Of a stretch of 64,000 nucleotides of DNA, positions 20,961 through 30,418 are shown piece by piece. The DNA comes from Pyralis farinalis. Lineage: Eukaryota > Arthropoda > Insecta > Lepidoptera > Pyralidae. Position 1 is the first letter of the stretch. Each line of letters starts with the position of its first letter. The stretch spans positions 36,826,324 to 36,890,323 of the forward strand of contig OX382265.1 in the NCBI GenBank assembly GCA_947507595.1, in the 5' to 3' direction. The notes under the pieces were generated by a model. That model made no database searches and was not told the DNA's origin. It worked only from the letters and a program-made list of their open reading frames with translations. Position numbers and translations under genes: made by a program.

Positions 20961-20995
20961 AAATAAAAAAAAAATCCTGTAAGAGTTTCTAGGTA

Positions 20996-21135
20996 TACAT
21001 TTTGTAGTTGAAGTTTCCTTTTAGGCATAATAATGCCTGTATTAGGAAGCTTCGCTCTTCCTTAACTAAACTAAACTATACTCTTAATACATTATAATCT
21101 ATACATCTATACAGATAAATAAAATTAGAGTGTCT
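20996..21135 (+). repeat. ~140-bp direct repeat, first copy
   Basis: TACATTTTGTAGTTGAAGTT through CAGATAAATAAAATT recurs at 21571-21710, offset 575. It includes the first ~35 bp of Hel-1, so a segment of flank plus Helitron start was duplicated. Confidence 0.85.
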
Positions 21136-21482
21136 GTTTGTAATATTAAAATAACCGCTTTTTACTAAATGCATATGGATATATACACGGTACATAATAC
21201 CAAAATGAATATTTTTACAATTTTTGTCTGTCTGTCTGTCTGTTTCTTTCGGCTAATCTCTGAAACGGCTGGACCGATTTTGACGGGACTTTCAGTGGGA
21301 GGTAGACGACTGTTCAGAGCACAATATAGGGAACTTTTTATCCCATAAATATTTAGGGTTCCTGCGTAAAATATGAAAAACTGTTAAAATTAGGGGGAAA
21401 TATCTTCCCTTCGGGGACTTTGCACTTTTATTTTTATTATTTTCACAGAATACGTATTTTTTGTGACATAAAATAACTACGC

Positions 21483-21518
<36 letters not shown>

Positions 21519-21530
21519 ACATAATATGTA
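21098..21530 (+). mobile_element. Hel-1, partial with foreign 3' half
   Basis: Starts A|TCTATACATCTATACAG as at 21673 and agrees up to GACGGGACTTTCAGTGG (about 21299). It then continues with a different segment (GTAGACGACTGTTCAGAGCA ...) and a (TA)n run at 21485-21515. No CTAG end. Confidence 0.6.
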
Positions 21531-21570
21531 ATAATATAATAATAATCTTCTATACAGATAAATAAAATTG

Positions 21571-21710
21571 TACATTTTGTAGTTGAAGTTTCCTTTTAGG
21601 CATAATAATGCCTGTATTAGGAAGCTTCGCTCTTCCTTAACTAAACTAAACTATACTCTTAATACATTATAATCTATACATCTATACAGATAAATAAAAT
21701 TGGAGTGTCT
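21571..21710 (+). repeat. ~140-bp direct repeat, second copy
   Basis: Second copy of 20996-21135; runs into the complete Hel-1 at 21673. Confidence 0.85.
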
Positions 21711-22010
21711 GTTTGTAATATTAAAATAACCGCTTTTTACTAAATGCATTTGGATATATATACGGTACATATATCAAAATGAATATTTTTACAATTTTTG
21801 TCTGTCTGTCTATCGGTCCGTCTGTCTGTTTGTTCCGGCTAATCTCTGAAACGGCTGGACCGATTTTGACGGGACTTTCACTGGCAGATAGCTGATGTAA
21901 TAAGGAGTAACTTAGGCTACCTTTATTTTAGAAATTTTATTTATTTTTATTAATATAAATAAATAATAAAAAAAACTATTCTGCGCGGACGACGTCGCGG
22001 GCACAGCTAG
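21673..22010 (+). mobile_element. Hel-1, complete short Helitron (338 bp)
   Basis: 5' A|TCTATACATC; 3' GACGTCGCGGGCACAGCTAG|T, with a GC-rich hairpin (GCGCGGACGACGTCGCGGGC) just before the end. Middle has CTGAAACGGCTGGACCGATT. No coding capacity, so it depends on an autonomous Helitron elsewhere. Confidence 0.8.
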
Positions 22011-22034
22011 TCATACAATAAATTCGAAAGCACG

Positions 22035-23116
22035 TGTGTGTATGTGTGTGTGTGTGTGTAAGAGTATTTTCTTATGTGTATTTGTGGTCAATACATGAAT
22101 GCATGTGTATTTGTTGAATATATAGTTTATGTATCTATTTATTATAATACGGTTTTAGTAGTGTTTCCGTCTCATCATAACTAAGTTGTTTTAACCATTC
22201 GTTTAGCATTTTTCTACATTCAAACTGTAGTTTACTGTGTACTTCTATTTGTCTGTTCACATTGTTATATATTTGAGCTTTGCGAGTATCGTATTGCTGG
22301 CTGGCAAACGTTGTGTTAGTAATGGGAACACGGGCTATTTTATATTTCCTCCTTTTATCTTTAATAGCTGTGTTGCAAGGTTGAATCTTATGTTGTTTTT
22401 GTACTATTTTAACTATATAAAGTTTCCTAACTGAAAGTAAATTGCTGATGCAGTAAAGGCTATGTGTGGGGTATCTAATATTTTTAAAATACATTATTTT
22501 TATTAGAGATCGCTGTGCTCTTTCTAACATGATAAATTTCGTTTTTGCAGCGCCACCCCAGATTGGAATGCAATAGGTCAGTATGGATTGCACTAATGCG
22601 ACGTAAATGTCATTCAAGAGAGTCTTTATAGGACCTGGTTTGGTAAATGTCGTATTTTTGGGACTACGTGCCTCAGGGTCTTGAATAACCAGTTGAAATT
22701 TCTAACTCTATTAGTAACTTGTTCCAGGTGGTTGTACCACGATAATCTTTGATCCAACGTTACCCCTAAGTATTTAATTTGTGTAACCTTATCAAGTGTA
22801 GGACATCTGCAATTACTAGTATCAACATTGTCACAATCATGCACCTTGATATTAAAGGATTGTTTAGTTTGGGTGCGATTGTTAATGCTGAAGCATATAT
22901 AACACGTTTTTATTGTATTCAATGTCAGAAGATTACCCCTTAGCCATTTGGCGATTTGTGCTATCCCTGACTCGGCACTCACTTGAACATCATGCCAGCA
23001 TTTTCCGGTGAAGACTACTGCAGTATCATCGGCGTAAGAGAGAATTTTTGCATTATCTATATTTAGTTCGTTAAGATCATTAATGTAAACAAGAAATAAT
23101 GTGGGGCCTAATACAC
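22035..23116 (-). pseudogene. LINE-F, RT fragment to 3' end
   Basis: Minus-strand frames 22626-23116 and 22135-22617 encode SVLGPTLFLVYINDLN, the catalytic YADDTAVVFTG, CPTLDKVTQIKYLGVTLDQR and, in the second frame, QSILTYCIPIWGGA, AQRSLIKIMYF and a C-terminus. This is the back half of a Jockey/CR1-type reverse transcriptase. A stop/frameshift near 22620 breaks it and everything upstream of motif B is lost. Right end abuts a SINE-C. A (GT)n run lies at 22037-22060 in the 3' UTR. Confidence 0.8.
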
Positions 23117-23247
23117 TTAGTGCTCGGCGGTGAAGGAAAACGTAGTGAGGAAACCCGCACGTCCAAGAAGTTATATTACGAAAGACCTTACCCAAAAAAG
23201 GTCTGCTTTATCCCTCTGGGCCATGGAGGACTGACGGAAGTCGCTCT
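23117..23247 (+). mobile_element. SINE-C left part, split by retroposon
   Basis: CTCGGCGGTGAAGGAAAAC, CCAAGAAGTTATATTACG, CTGACGGAAGTCGCTCT. Ends in AGTCGCTCT (23239-23247), duplicated at 24164-24172 where the SINE resumes. Confidence 0.8.
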
Positions 23248-24163
23248 TTTTTTTTTGCGACAGGCCCACCACTCATCCCCACCACTGTGTCTTCTGTGTA
23301 GCCAGAATTAAGTCAAAGTCAAAATCTTTTTATTCCGTAAAAATGGCTACATTTGTTTGGAATCGTCACAATTTTTTTCCCTACCGTGCAGTTCATGACT
23401 AGGTGAGCACTGATAAAAATACTGCCAAAAAACTCAGGCATCCCTCTTTTGGTATCCAAACAAATTTACATATTTTATTAATTACATTATAATTGGATCG
23501 ACTCACTCCCAGGCATTTTTATCATTAATATAGTCAGATACTTTATAATATGCCCTGCTATACAATTTGGCTTTAATGGTAGTTTTAAATTTGTTTATTG
23601 ACAATTCTCTTATATTGCTGGGAAGTTTGTTATAGAACCGTATACATTGCCCCATAAAAGAATTACTTATTTTGTGGAGACGGCTTGGATGTAACACTAG
23701 ATTATGCTTATATCTAGTATTTATGTTATGAGGATCATTCTTTTTACAAAATGAGTCTATGTTTTTATGGACATACAAATGATTTTCATAGATATATTAT
23801 TGCGATGCGACTGTTAGAATATTTATTTCTTTGAATTTTTCTCTAAGGCTCTCCCGGGGACCAAGTTTGTATGTAGATAGTTCTAATGGCTCTCTTTTGC
23901 AATAAAAAGATGGTGTTAATGTCCGCGGAGTTACCCCAAAGATGAATTTCGTATGACATAATACTGTGAAAGTAGCTGAAATAAACTATTCTAGCCGTAT
24001 CAACATTAACAGCGGCGACCACCAAAAAGGCAATGACAAGTGAAGTTCATTGCTGTCCCGGGGGTTAAACGACAGCCGCCTTGGTAGTCACAACGAATTT
24101 AGTCAGAAGAAATTTGTAGGAGTAGAAAGTTTTGAAATTGACTTCCCCTCTTGGCAAATAGGT
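23248..24163 (-). mobile_element. Composite LINE-G insertion with 9-bp target duplication
   Basis: Begins with poly-T (23248-23256), i.e. a poly-A tail on the minus strand. It then holds a ~55-bp GGCCCACCACTCATCC segment (also near 46130), LINE-G (23311-24016) and a DR-4 copy (24017-24150). LINE-G frames encode SFMGQCIRFYNKLPSNIREL and, after a break near 23800, VYFSYFHSIMSYEIHLWGNS: the C-terminus of a Jockey/CR1-type RT. The carried tail and DR-4 suggest a transcript that read through its neighbours. Confidence 0.7.
24017..24150 (+). repeat. DR-4 copy inside the LINE-G insertion
   Basis: CGACCACCAAAAAGGCAATG, GTGAAGTTCATTGCTGTCCC, GTAGGAGTAGAAAGTTTTG. Confidence 0.65.
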
Positions 24164-24262
24164 AGTCGCTCTGTGTAAAAATCTGTATCTTCGTAAAATC
24201 CTTAAGCTTAGGTAGTGGACCTTGCCAATCCTAATAGTGGATTAAGAAACGGGATGAATGTG
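24164..24262 (+). mobile_element. SINE-C right part
   Basis: AGTCGCTCT duplicate, then GTGTAAAAATCTGTATCTTC, CCTTAAGCTTAGGTAGTGGA, CCAATCCTAATAG. Completes 23117-23247. Confidence 0.8.
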
Positions 24263-24352
24263 ATACACGCATGAAGTACGCACCCACCAAAACGTAGTAT
24301 TTTAGGCGATTCGAACCAATGTGCCTCTTTCGGCTCGAAAGTTCTGAAGTAC

Positions 24353-24750
24353 TTTTTTTATACTACGTCGGGAGGCATACAAGCATATGGCCCACCTGAT
24401 GTAAAGCAGGTACCGTAGCGTATTAACGCTTGTAATATATTAAGTATGACTCGCGAGATGCCTCCTCTGCTGCTTACACAGCAACTCCTTGGGAGCTTAC
24501 TGATGAATTCACTCACACGCAGGAACACAACAACCCTCTAGGGAGTTGTTATTTGGCTGCGGTTTTCTGTGAGGTGGAGGTGCTTCCCCAGACGGGGGGC
24601 TGCTTTGATGCGCCCTACCTCTCTTAAAACATCCAGACCAAGATCAACAGCCATGTTCATGCACACAAACGTTTGCCTTGTGTGGGAATCGAACCCACGA
24701 GCGTTAGTGTCAAAGTCGTGTCATTCACGACTGAGCCGCCTAGCTCGTCA
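24353..24750 (-). mobile_element. SINE-A, full length
   Basis: All parts in order in reverse: TATACTACGTCGGGAGGC tail, CACTCACACGCAGGAACAC, GGAGGTGCTTCCCCAGACG, GTTCATGCACACAAAC, B-box complement GTGTGGGAATCGAACCCACG, A-box complement ACTGAGCCGCCTAGCTCGTC. Head type 'CTCAGTCGTGAATGACGCGA' (with SINE-A copies at 29470, 42576, 45143, 55394). Confidence 0.85.
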
Positions 24751-24779
24751 AAATGTCAATTGTATTAGAATGTCCACTT

Positions 24780-25030
24780 TTTTATGCAACGTCGAGAGGC
24801 ATACAAGCACACGGCCCACCCGATGTAAAGTTGTTACCGTAGACTATGAACGCTCACTATCACTCGTGCGATGCCGCTTCTACTGCTAACACAGCAACTC
24901 CTTAGCTTACTGGTGACCTCAAACGCAGGAACACAACAATCCTCTAGGGAGATGTTATTTGACTGATGTTTCTTTAAGCCGGAGGTACTTTCCCAGACGG
25001 GTGCTTTGATGCACCTCTCTTAAAAATATC
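24780..25030 (-). mobile_element. SINE-A, headless
   Basis: Tail-to-body copy immediately after the previous one (TATGCAACGTCGAGAGGC ... GCACCTCTCTTAAAA). Confidence 0.75.
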
Positions 25031-25254
25031 TGTAATATGTATATATATATATGTAAATAAATGTAAATAATCTTATTGTTGTAAACGAGCGTGATTGGGT
25101 AATTGGGTTATTCTCATTCATTGGTTCAGTCATCGTCAGTTCATCAGTGGTTCCCGACCTTTTACAGACCAGTGACTACTTTGATTTTTCTTGTTCTTAG
25201 CAGCAACCACAATCATCGAAAAAAATAATTCCTTTCTGATGAAATTGTTTTGTA

Positions 25255-25375
25255 TGTTTTTGTATGTGTCCTACAGGGACATAAACTGTCCCAGTAGGAC
25301 ACAAACTAAATTTTTGTATGCTTTCTACTGGGACATAAACTGTCCCTGTAGGACACATACAAAAATTTAGTTTAG
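25255..25375. repeat. Nested inverted repeat with GTCCTACAGGGACA arms
   Basis: TTTTTGTATGTGTCCTACAG (about 25258) pairs with CTGTAGGACACATACAAAAA (about 25352-25371). Between them lie two inner pieces with CCCAGTAG and CTACTGGG. Outer arms are perfect over about 25 bases; the inner part is a second, offset palindrome. Flanks resemble a Helitron-like fragment (GGCCCGGTAGGTAG). Confidence 0.8.
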
Positions 25376-25439
25376 AATCTTAATTAGGCCCGGTAGGTAG
25401 AGCTCTAATTTTTGTTTTTTTTTGTAGAGTCCGTTAGTG

Positions 25440-25650
25440 CATTATATATTTCATTACTTATAACATTAAGGTAGGTAGGACACAACTACACACTTGATGG
25501 TAAGCAGTACCGTCACTTGAAACAAGGGGCGTCACGGTTGCGTTGCCGAATCTGTCAAAACTCTTTACGCCTTTTTTGAAGAACCTCCTGCTGTATTATG
25601 GACGAAGTTCATTCCACCAGTTCTCGGAGGATAACCTCCCTAATCGAGAT
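25440..25650 (-). pseudogene. LINE-E 3' end, diverged
   Basis: GTCACGGTTGCGTTGCCGAA, CTCTTTACGCCTTTTTTGAA, GAAGTTCATTCCACCAG: complement of the LINE-E terminal codons and UTR. Confidence 0.6.
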
Positions 25651-25789
25651 CCTGTTATCTTGATAATACATTATAGCCTACTCCTCAAGGCCCAGACTAC
25701 TGTAATAACATTGGTGTAGCGGTTTAGTGGTTAAATGTAACAGACAGACAGACGAAGAACACAATATAATCTATGATACGATATGGCAG

Positions 25790-26050
25790 AGCATCGCTGG
25801 GATTTTTCTTAAGAGGCAGGGCGTATCAAAGCAGCCCGGCGGGGGAAGTAACTCCACTGCACAAATAACCGTAACCAAGTAACTAACTGGAAGGGTAGTT
25901 GTGTTCCTGCGAGTGAGCGGGGTATATGAGTGCCTGTGAAAACAGCAGGGATGGCAACGCGCGAGCGGACCTTCCTTCATTGCAAGCGTTCGTAGGCTAT
26001 AGTAACCATTTCACATAAAGCAGGCGGTATGGTTGTATGCCTCCCGACGT
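25790..26050 (+). mobile_element. SINE-A body and tail
   Basis: AGAGGCAGGGCGTATCAAAG to CTCCCGACGTAGTATAAATA; internal shortening around the GCTCCTAAGGAG segment. Confidence 0.65.
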
Positions 26051-26454
26051 AGTATAAATAACAATAACTTTGATGTTGATTTGCGGTCAATTCAAAGTAG
26101 GTACTGTTTTTAGAGTAAATCTCTTTACGCACGCTTGACTTGGGGAGTAAGCTGGTGAATGCAAGACGAGAGCGTTACGAAAAGTGTGATCGGGCGAAGC
26201 GAACGGAAGTTGAGAGGGAGATATAAGTTAGTGAAGATAGAAAGAGAGCGAGTTACGTTTCGTACATTAGGGGCAAGAGAAAGAGAAGAAAGAAGGTGCG
26301 AGCACACATTTTCTTTCTCTCTTTCTCTCATAGCGAGATAAGTTCCGTATATCTAAGACACAGGGCAGGCCTATTGTCTGTATCACACTATGGAGCTAAA
26401 GATGTTTTACTTCAGTCGTGTGATCTAAAGCACGCTCGTTTTTTTTCTATACTA
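26051..26454. other. Unique purine-rich stretch, no gene called
   Basis: GA-rich run at 26190-26300 (GAGAGGGAGATATAAG, AAAGAGAAGAAAGAAGG). Opposite 60- and 68-codon frames cross it; neither has recognisable features. Confidence 0.3.
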
Positions 26455-26755
26455 TGTATGTAAAGCTGTTACCGTAGCCTATGAAGGTTAGCAATACATC
26501 AAGTATCATTCGCAAGATGCCACCTCCGCTGCCAACATAGCAACTCCGAGTCTACTGGTGATCTCGTTCACATGCAGGAACTCGGGGAGTTGTTATATGC
26601 CTGCAATTTTCTGTGAGGCGGAGTTACTTCCCCTGACGTGCTGCTTTGTTGCGCATTACAGACATGTGCACACAAATATTTGTCCTGTGTGGGAATCAAA
26701 CCCACGACGTGTCAAGGTAGCATTACTAACCACTACGTCATCGAGCTCGTCAAAA
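26455..26755 (-). mobile_element. SINE-A, shortened
   Basis: TGTAAAGCTGTTACCGTAGC to the head complement ACTACGTCATCGAGCTCGTC, with deletions in the body (GCGCATTACAGACATG joins two distant parts). Confidence 0.65.
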
Positions 26756-26835
26756 CAGTTGGCAACGTTGACACTTACCAAGCTATTTAATCAGTACAAG
26801 AGGTCTGTCGTCTGCACCCGCGCAGGTGTGCTGAC

Positions 26836-26976
26836 CTCCTAAATATCCTGTATGCCTGATACATAATGACTACAGCCACTATTAAGCCGGTGGCCAGGAA
26901 CACGGGGCCGCTGAATACATGGGCTCTGTTGTTGAGCTTCCATTTGGCGCATTTAGATACGCAGCGGGGGTCACAC
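26836..26976 (-). CDS. Possible internal exon, Cys-rich plus one membrane segment
   Basis: Between a T-rich tract with an AG acceptor (complement of 26977-26978) and a GT donor (complement of 26834-26835), the minus strand reads CDPRCVSKCAKWKLNNRAHV followed by a ~20-residue hydrophobic stretch (GPVFLATGLIVAVVIMYQAY) and a basic RIFRR end. Codon choice is GC-richer than the surroundings and the sequence matches none of the repeats in the window. The exon would have unequal phases (one leftover base at the 5' side, two at the 3' side). Several Cys just before a membrane span suggest part of a small membrane protein, but I do not recognise the gene. The reading could be chance: no partner exon was found nearby. 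Confidence 0.3.
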
Positions 26977-27045
26977 CTTTGAACAGTTAAAAAAAAAGAG
27001 ATTCCTTTAAATGCCATTCGCATATCTTAGAAACAAAAAAACACA

Positions 27046-27122
27046 AAACAGACAAACAGTTCATGCACACAACTGAGCATGACCTGTTTGTCTGTTTCCA
27101 TGTGTGGGAATCGAATCCGTGA
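27046..27122 (+). repeat. 77-bp perfect direct repeat, left
   Basis: Identical to 27494-27570. It is the middle of a SINE-A head on the minus strand (GTGTGGGAATCGAATCCGTG at its end) and frames a 371-bp insert. Confidence 0.9.
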
Positions 27123-27486
27123 AATAATTTCTGACCAACCGATTAGAATTTTATCGCTAGATAACTCAAATATACGCAACTATTTAGGAATTAGGTAGGA
27201 ATATCACAGCTTAACATCAACGTTGAATGAACATATGCATAACTAGCTGCTGCCCGCGGCTCCGCCCGCGTGGTGTCAAATAACGTAGCCTATGTGTTAA
27301 TCCAGATCATAATCTATCTACGTGCCAAATTTCATTCAAATCCGTTCAGCCGTTTAAGCGTGAAAGAGCAACAAACATCCATCCATACATACAAACTTTC
27401 GCATTTATAATATTAGTAGGATATGCTGTCCGAACTGCACGTCCGATGTGCAGAACCATCACACTCCCTACCACCAAGCATGCAAG
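27122..27486 (-). repeat. Inverted duplicate of 28628-29287 (empty-site copy)
   Basis: Reverse complement of the segment 28628-29287 minus MITE-1. Outer marks: AAATAATTTCTGACCAACCG at left, CCACCAAGCATGCAAG at right. Contains Hel-2 at 27243-27421. Unclassified carrier segment. Confidence 0.85.
27243..27421 (-). mobile_element. Hel-2, 179-bp Helitron
   Basis: Complement starts A|TCCTACTAATATTATAAAT and ends GAGCCGCGGGCAGCAGCTAG|T, with the 3' hairpin CGCGG/CCGCG. Identical in length to the copy at 28988-29166. Confidence 0.8.
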
Positions 27487-27552
27487 CACATGGAAACAGA
27501 CAAACAGTTCATGCACACAACTGAGCATGACCTGTTTGTCTGTTTCCATGTG
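27487..27552. repeat. 21-bp perfect inverted repeat
   Basis: 27487-27507 pairs with 27532-27552 without mismatch (CACATGGAAACAGACAAACA.. / complement), loop 24 bases. The left arm spans the insert/SINE junction: its first 7 bases belong to the insert end. Confidence 0.9.
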
Positions 27553-27620
27553 TGGGAATCGAATCCGTGAGTATTGGTATCAAAGTGGCGTCGCTAACCA
27601 CTGCACCATCGAGCTCGTCA
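27494..27620 (-). mobile_element. SINE-A head plus 77-bp direct repeat, right
   Basis: 27494-27570 equals 27046-27122. The SINE-A head then continues (GTCGCTAACCACTGCACCAT, CGAGCTCGTC) to 27620. Confidence 0.8.
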
Positions 27621-27904
27621 CATCTTTGTATACCTATATAGCTTTTTCCCTACAACGTGTATGAAACGAGGACATGAGAGTATTTATTGCCTAAGACCTT
27701 GAAAGATTTTTTGACGAACATTTTGACGTTGACAATAAATCTTTCAGGGTCAGACTCCAAAATCCAAGATAAAAAATGTAAGCAAGAATTTGGTCTTTTG
27801 TAACATTGAGTAGGTATAGTATACTTTGTACTTTATAATATTTATATTTGATGATATAAGAAAATCTGGAGAAGTAAGTACCTCCACCTCACGGAAAACG
27901 GCAG

Positions 27905-28275
27905 ACAAATATGAATATGACGCGAGTATGACACCAATGCTCGTGGGTTCGATTCCCACACAAGGCAAACATTTGTGTGCATGAACATGTCTTGGTCTGG
28001 ATGTTTTAAGAGAGGTAGGGCGCATCAAAGCAGCCCGTCTGGTGAAGTACCTCCACCTCACAGAAAACCGCAGCCAAATAACAACTTCCTAGAGGGTTGT
28101 TGTGTTCCTGCGTGTGAGTGAGGTCCACCAGTAAGCTCCTAAGGAATTGCCGTGTAAGCAGCAGAGGAGGCGTCGCGCGAGTGATACTTAATTTATTACA
28201 AGCGTTAATAGGCTACGGTAACTGCTTTACATCAGGTGGGCTGTATGCTTGAATGCCACCCAGAGTGTTGTATAA
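27905..28275 (+). mobile_element. SINE-A, near full length
   Basis: Starts in the head (GCGAGTATGACACCAATGCT), B-box GGTTCGATTCCCAC, complete body and tail to AGTGTTGTATAAAAAAA. A further partial copy (28280-28450) follows at once. Confidence 0.8.
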
Positions 28276-28279
28276 AAAA

Positions 28280-28450
28280 AACCACCCTGGAGGGTTGTTA
28301 TGTTCCTACGGTGAGCTCCTAAGGAGTTGCTGTGTTACCAGCAGAGGTAGCATCGCGCGAGTGATGATATTTTTCGTTCATACGATGCAGTAGCTTTACG
28401 TCAAGTGGGCTGTATGGTTTGTATTTCTCCCGACATTGTATCAAAAAAAA
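28280..28450 (+). mobile_element. SINE-A, partial
   Basis: ACCCTGGAGGGTTGTTATGT to CTCCCGACATTGTATCAAAA, the last third of the family. Confidence 0.7.
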
Positions 28451-28661
28451 AACAATGCAACTAAAACCTAATATCATTCACTAAAGCCATTATATAACAA
28501 ATCCCCCTAAAAACCAGTTCACGACACGGCGAGACGGCTGTTGCGTTAGATATTGCCAAATGTTAGTATCACACTCGCAGTCTCGTGTGGCAATTCATAA
28601 TTTATTGTTACATTACTTCATAATAACTTGCATGCTTGGTGGTAGGGAGTGTGATGGTCCT

Positions 28662-28956
28662 GCCATGCAATTCTCTAAGCGACTCGTAATGGCTGTGTGC
28701 GTAGCTGTGATCACAGATGTCACAGCTTTGACATTGTCTACTGCGATCACGGCTAAATTATTTGATATTCTATAAGGCTGTAAGCGTACGCGAGGCTGTT
28801 TGCCTTGTAGAATTCCAATTCCAAACGCAGCCTTGCGGCGCTAGTGTCGCACAACCATGAAAAGCGACACCAAAGAATTGCAATTTTGTGTTCAAGGCTG
28901 TAACAGCCGATGTTTCCGAGGATGTAAGGACGTTTGCTCTTACAGAATTGCATGGC
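28662..28956. mobile_element. MITE-1, 295 bp
   Basis: Terminal inverted repeats GCCATGCAATTCTCTAAG and complement of CTTACAGAATTGCATGGC, one mismatch in 18. The inverted segment at 27122-27486 is the same site without it: GATGGTTCTGCACATC versus GGTCCT-[MITE]-TGCACATC, so at most one base (T) is duplicated. Copies at 40674 and 56021. No ORF of note. Confidence 0.85.
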
Positions 28957-28987
28957 TGCACATCGGACGTGCAGTTCGGGCAGCATA

Positions 28988-29166
28988 TCCTACTAATATT
29001 ATAAATGCGAAAGTTTGTATGTACGGATGGATGTTTGTTGCTCTTTCACGCTTAAACGGCTGAACGGATTTGAATGAAATTTGGCACGTAGATAGATTAT
29101 GATCTGGATTAACACATAGGCTACGTTATTTGACACCACGCGGGCGGAGCCGCGGGCAGCAGCTAG
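28988..29166 (+). mobile_element. Hel-2, 179-bp Helitron
   Basis: A|TCCTACTAATATTATAAAT ... GAGCCGCGGGCAGCAGCTAG|T. Plus-strand partner of 27243-27421. Confidence 0.8.
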
Positions 29167-29469
29167 TTATGCATATGTTCATTCAACGTTGATGTTAAGC
29201 TGTGATATTCCTACCTAATTCCTAAATAGTTGCGTATATTTGAGTTATCTAGCGATAAAATTCTAATCGGTTGGTCGGAAATTATTTTAGGGACAAACAT
29301 GTTTTTGTTTTGCCAATACGAAAATCTTTAGCTGAAGATGTAGTAGGTAGACAAGTAGCTAATAATGTTTGTTAAAGTGATTTGACTTACTTACTAAAGT
29401 AACTTTATTGAATTAATACACATTGTTAACTTTATTTATTTATGTATGTTGATATTAAGCAGTAATAGT

Positions 29470-29790
29470 ATTGATGAACTCGGTGGCTCAGTCGTGAATG
29501 ACGCGACTTTGATACCAACGCTCGTGGGTTCGATTCCCACACAAGATAAACATTTGTGTGCATGAACATATCGGTTTGTCTTGGTATAGATATTTAGAGA
29601 GAGGTAGGGCGCATCAAAGCTGCCCGTCTGGGGAAGTATCTCCACCTCACAGAAAACTACGTGCGAGTGTGTTCCTGCGTGTGAGTGAGGTCTCCAGTAA
29701 GCTCCCAAGGAGTTGCTGTGTAAGCAGCAGAGGAGGCATCGCGCGAGTGATACTTAATATATTACAAGAGTTAATAGGCTACGGTATAAA
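29470..29790 (+). mobile_element. SINE-A, head to body
   Basis: GAACTCGGTGGCTCAGTCGT, B-box GGTTCGATTCCCAC, body with a deletion after CACAGAAAAC, ending TTAATAGGCTACGGTATAAA. The tail was lost; SINE-C follows. Confidence 0.75.
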
Positions 29791-29796
29791 AAAAAA

Positions 29797-29967
29797 TTGC
29801 TCAGTAGATAAAGAATCGGCCTATTATCCGAAGGTCCCGGGTTCAAATTCTGGCGTGGGCGTGTACCACTAAATTTATTACGTACATATTTGTAATTATC
29901 ACTTGCTCGCCGGTGAAGGAAAACATCGTGAGGAAACCCGCATGACCAAGAAATTATATTTCCAACT
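29797..29967 (+). mobile_element. SINE-C left part, split by Hel-1
   Basis: TTGCTCAGTAGATAAAGAAT (A-box), GGGTTCAAATTCTGG (B-box), CGCCGGTGAAGGAAAAC, AAGAAATTATATTTCCAA. Right part at 30419-30520. Confidence 0.8.
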
Positions 29968-30418
29968 AGCTGTACCCGCGTCTTCGTCCGCGCGTAATTT
30001 AACAAACACTTAGTACTTACTGTTCAGTTATAATTTTATATATTTAATTTGATTATAAGTACCTAAATAAGCAGAGTAAATAGCGAACAGCAAAATAATA
30101 ATAGATATATATTATGTATTTCGTCCGCGCGGAATTGTTATTTTTTTATTATTTATTTATATTAATAAAAATAAATAAAAATTCTAAAACAAAAGTAGCC
30201 TAAGTTACTCCTTATTACATCAGCTATCTGCCAGTGATAGTCCGGTCAAAATCGGTTCAGCCGTTTCAGAGATTAGCCGGAACAGACAGACAAAAATTGA
30301 AAAAATAATAATTTTGGTATATGTAGGTACCGTGTGCACATATGCATTTAGTAAAAAGCGGTTATTTTAATGTTACAAAAAGACACTCCAATTTTATTTA
30401 TCTGCATAGATGTATAGA
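29968..30418 (-). mobile_element. Hel-1 inserted in SINE-C
   Basis: Complement ends ACGCGGGTACAGCTAG|T at 29968 and starts A|TCTATACATCTATGCAG at 30418. Slightly longer than 21673-22010 owing to a segment (30000-30110) with a second copy of the GCGCGGA hairpin. Confidence 0.75.

Larger units (their letters stand above)
28628..29287 (+). repeat. Carrier segment with Hel-2 and MITE-1 insertions
   Basis: CTTGCATGCTTGGTGGTAGG at left; GGTTGGTCGGAAATTATTT at right. Inverted partner at 27122-27486. The two together date Hel-2 before, and MITE-1 after, the duplication. Confidence 0.85.

Noticed and set aside
27487..27552. Palindrome as a transcription terminator
   Set aside because: Not relevant to a eukaryotic pol II context, and the left arm spans an insertion junction.
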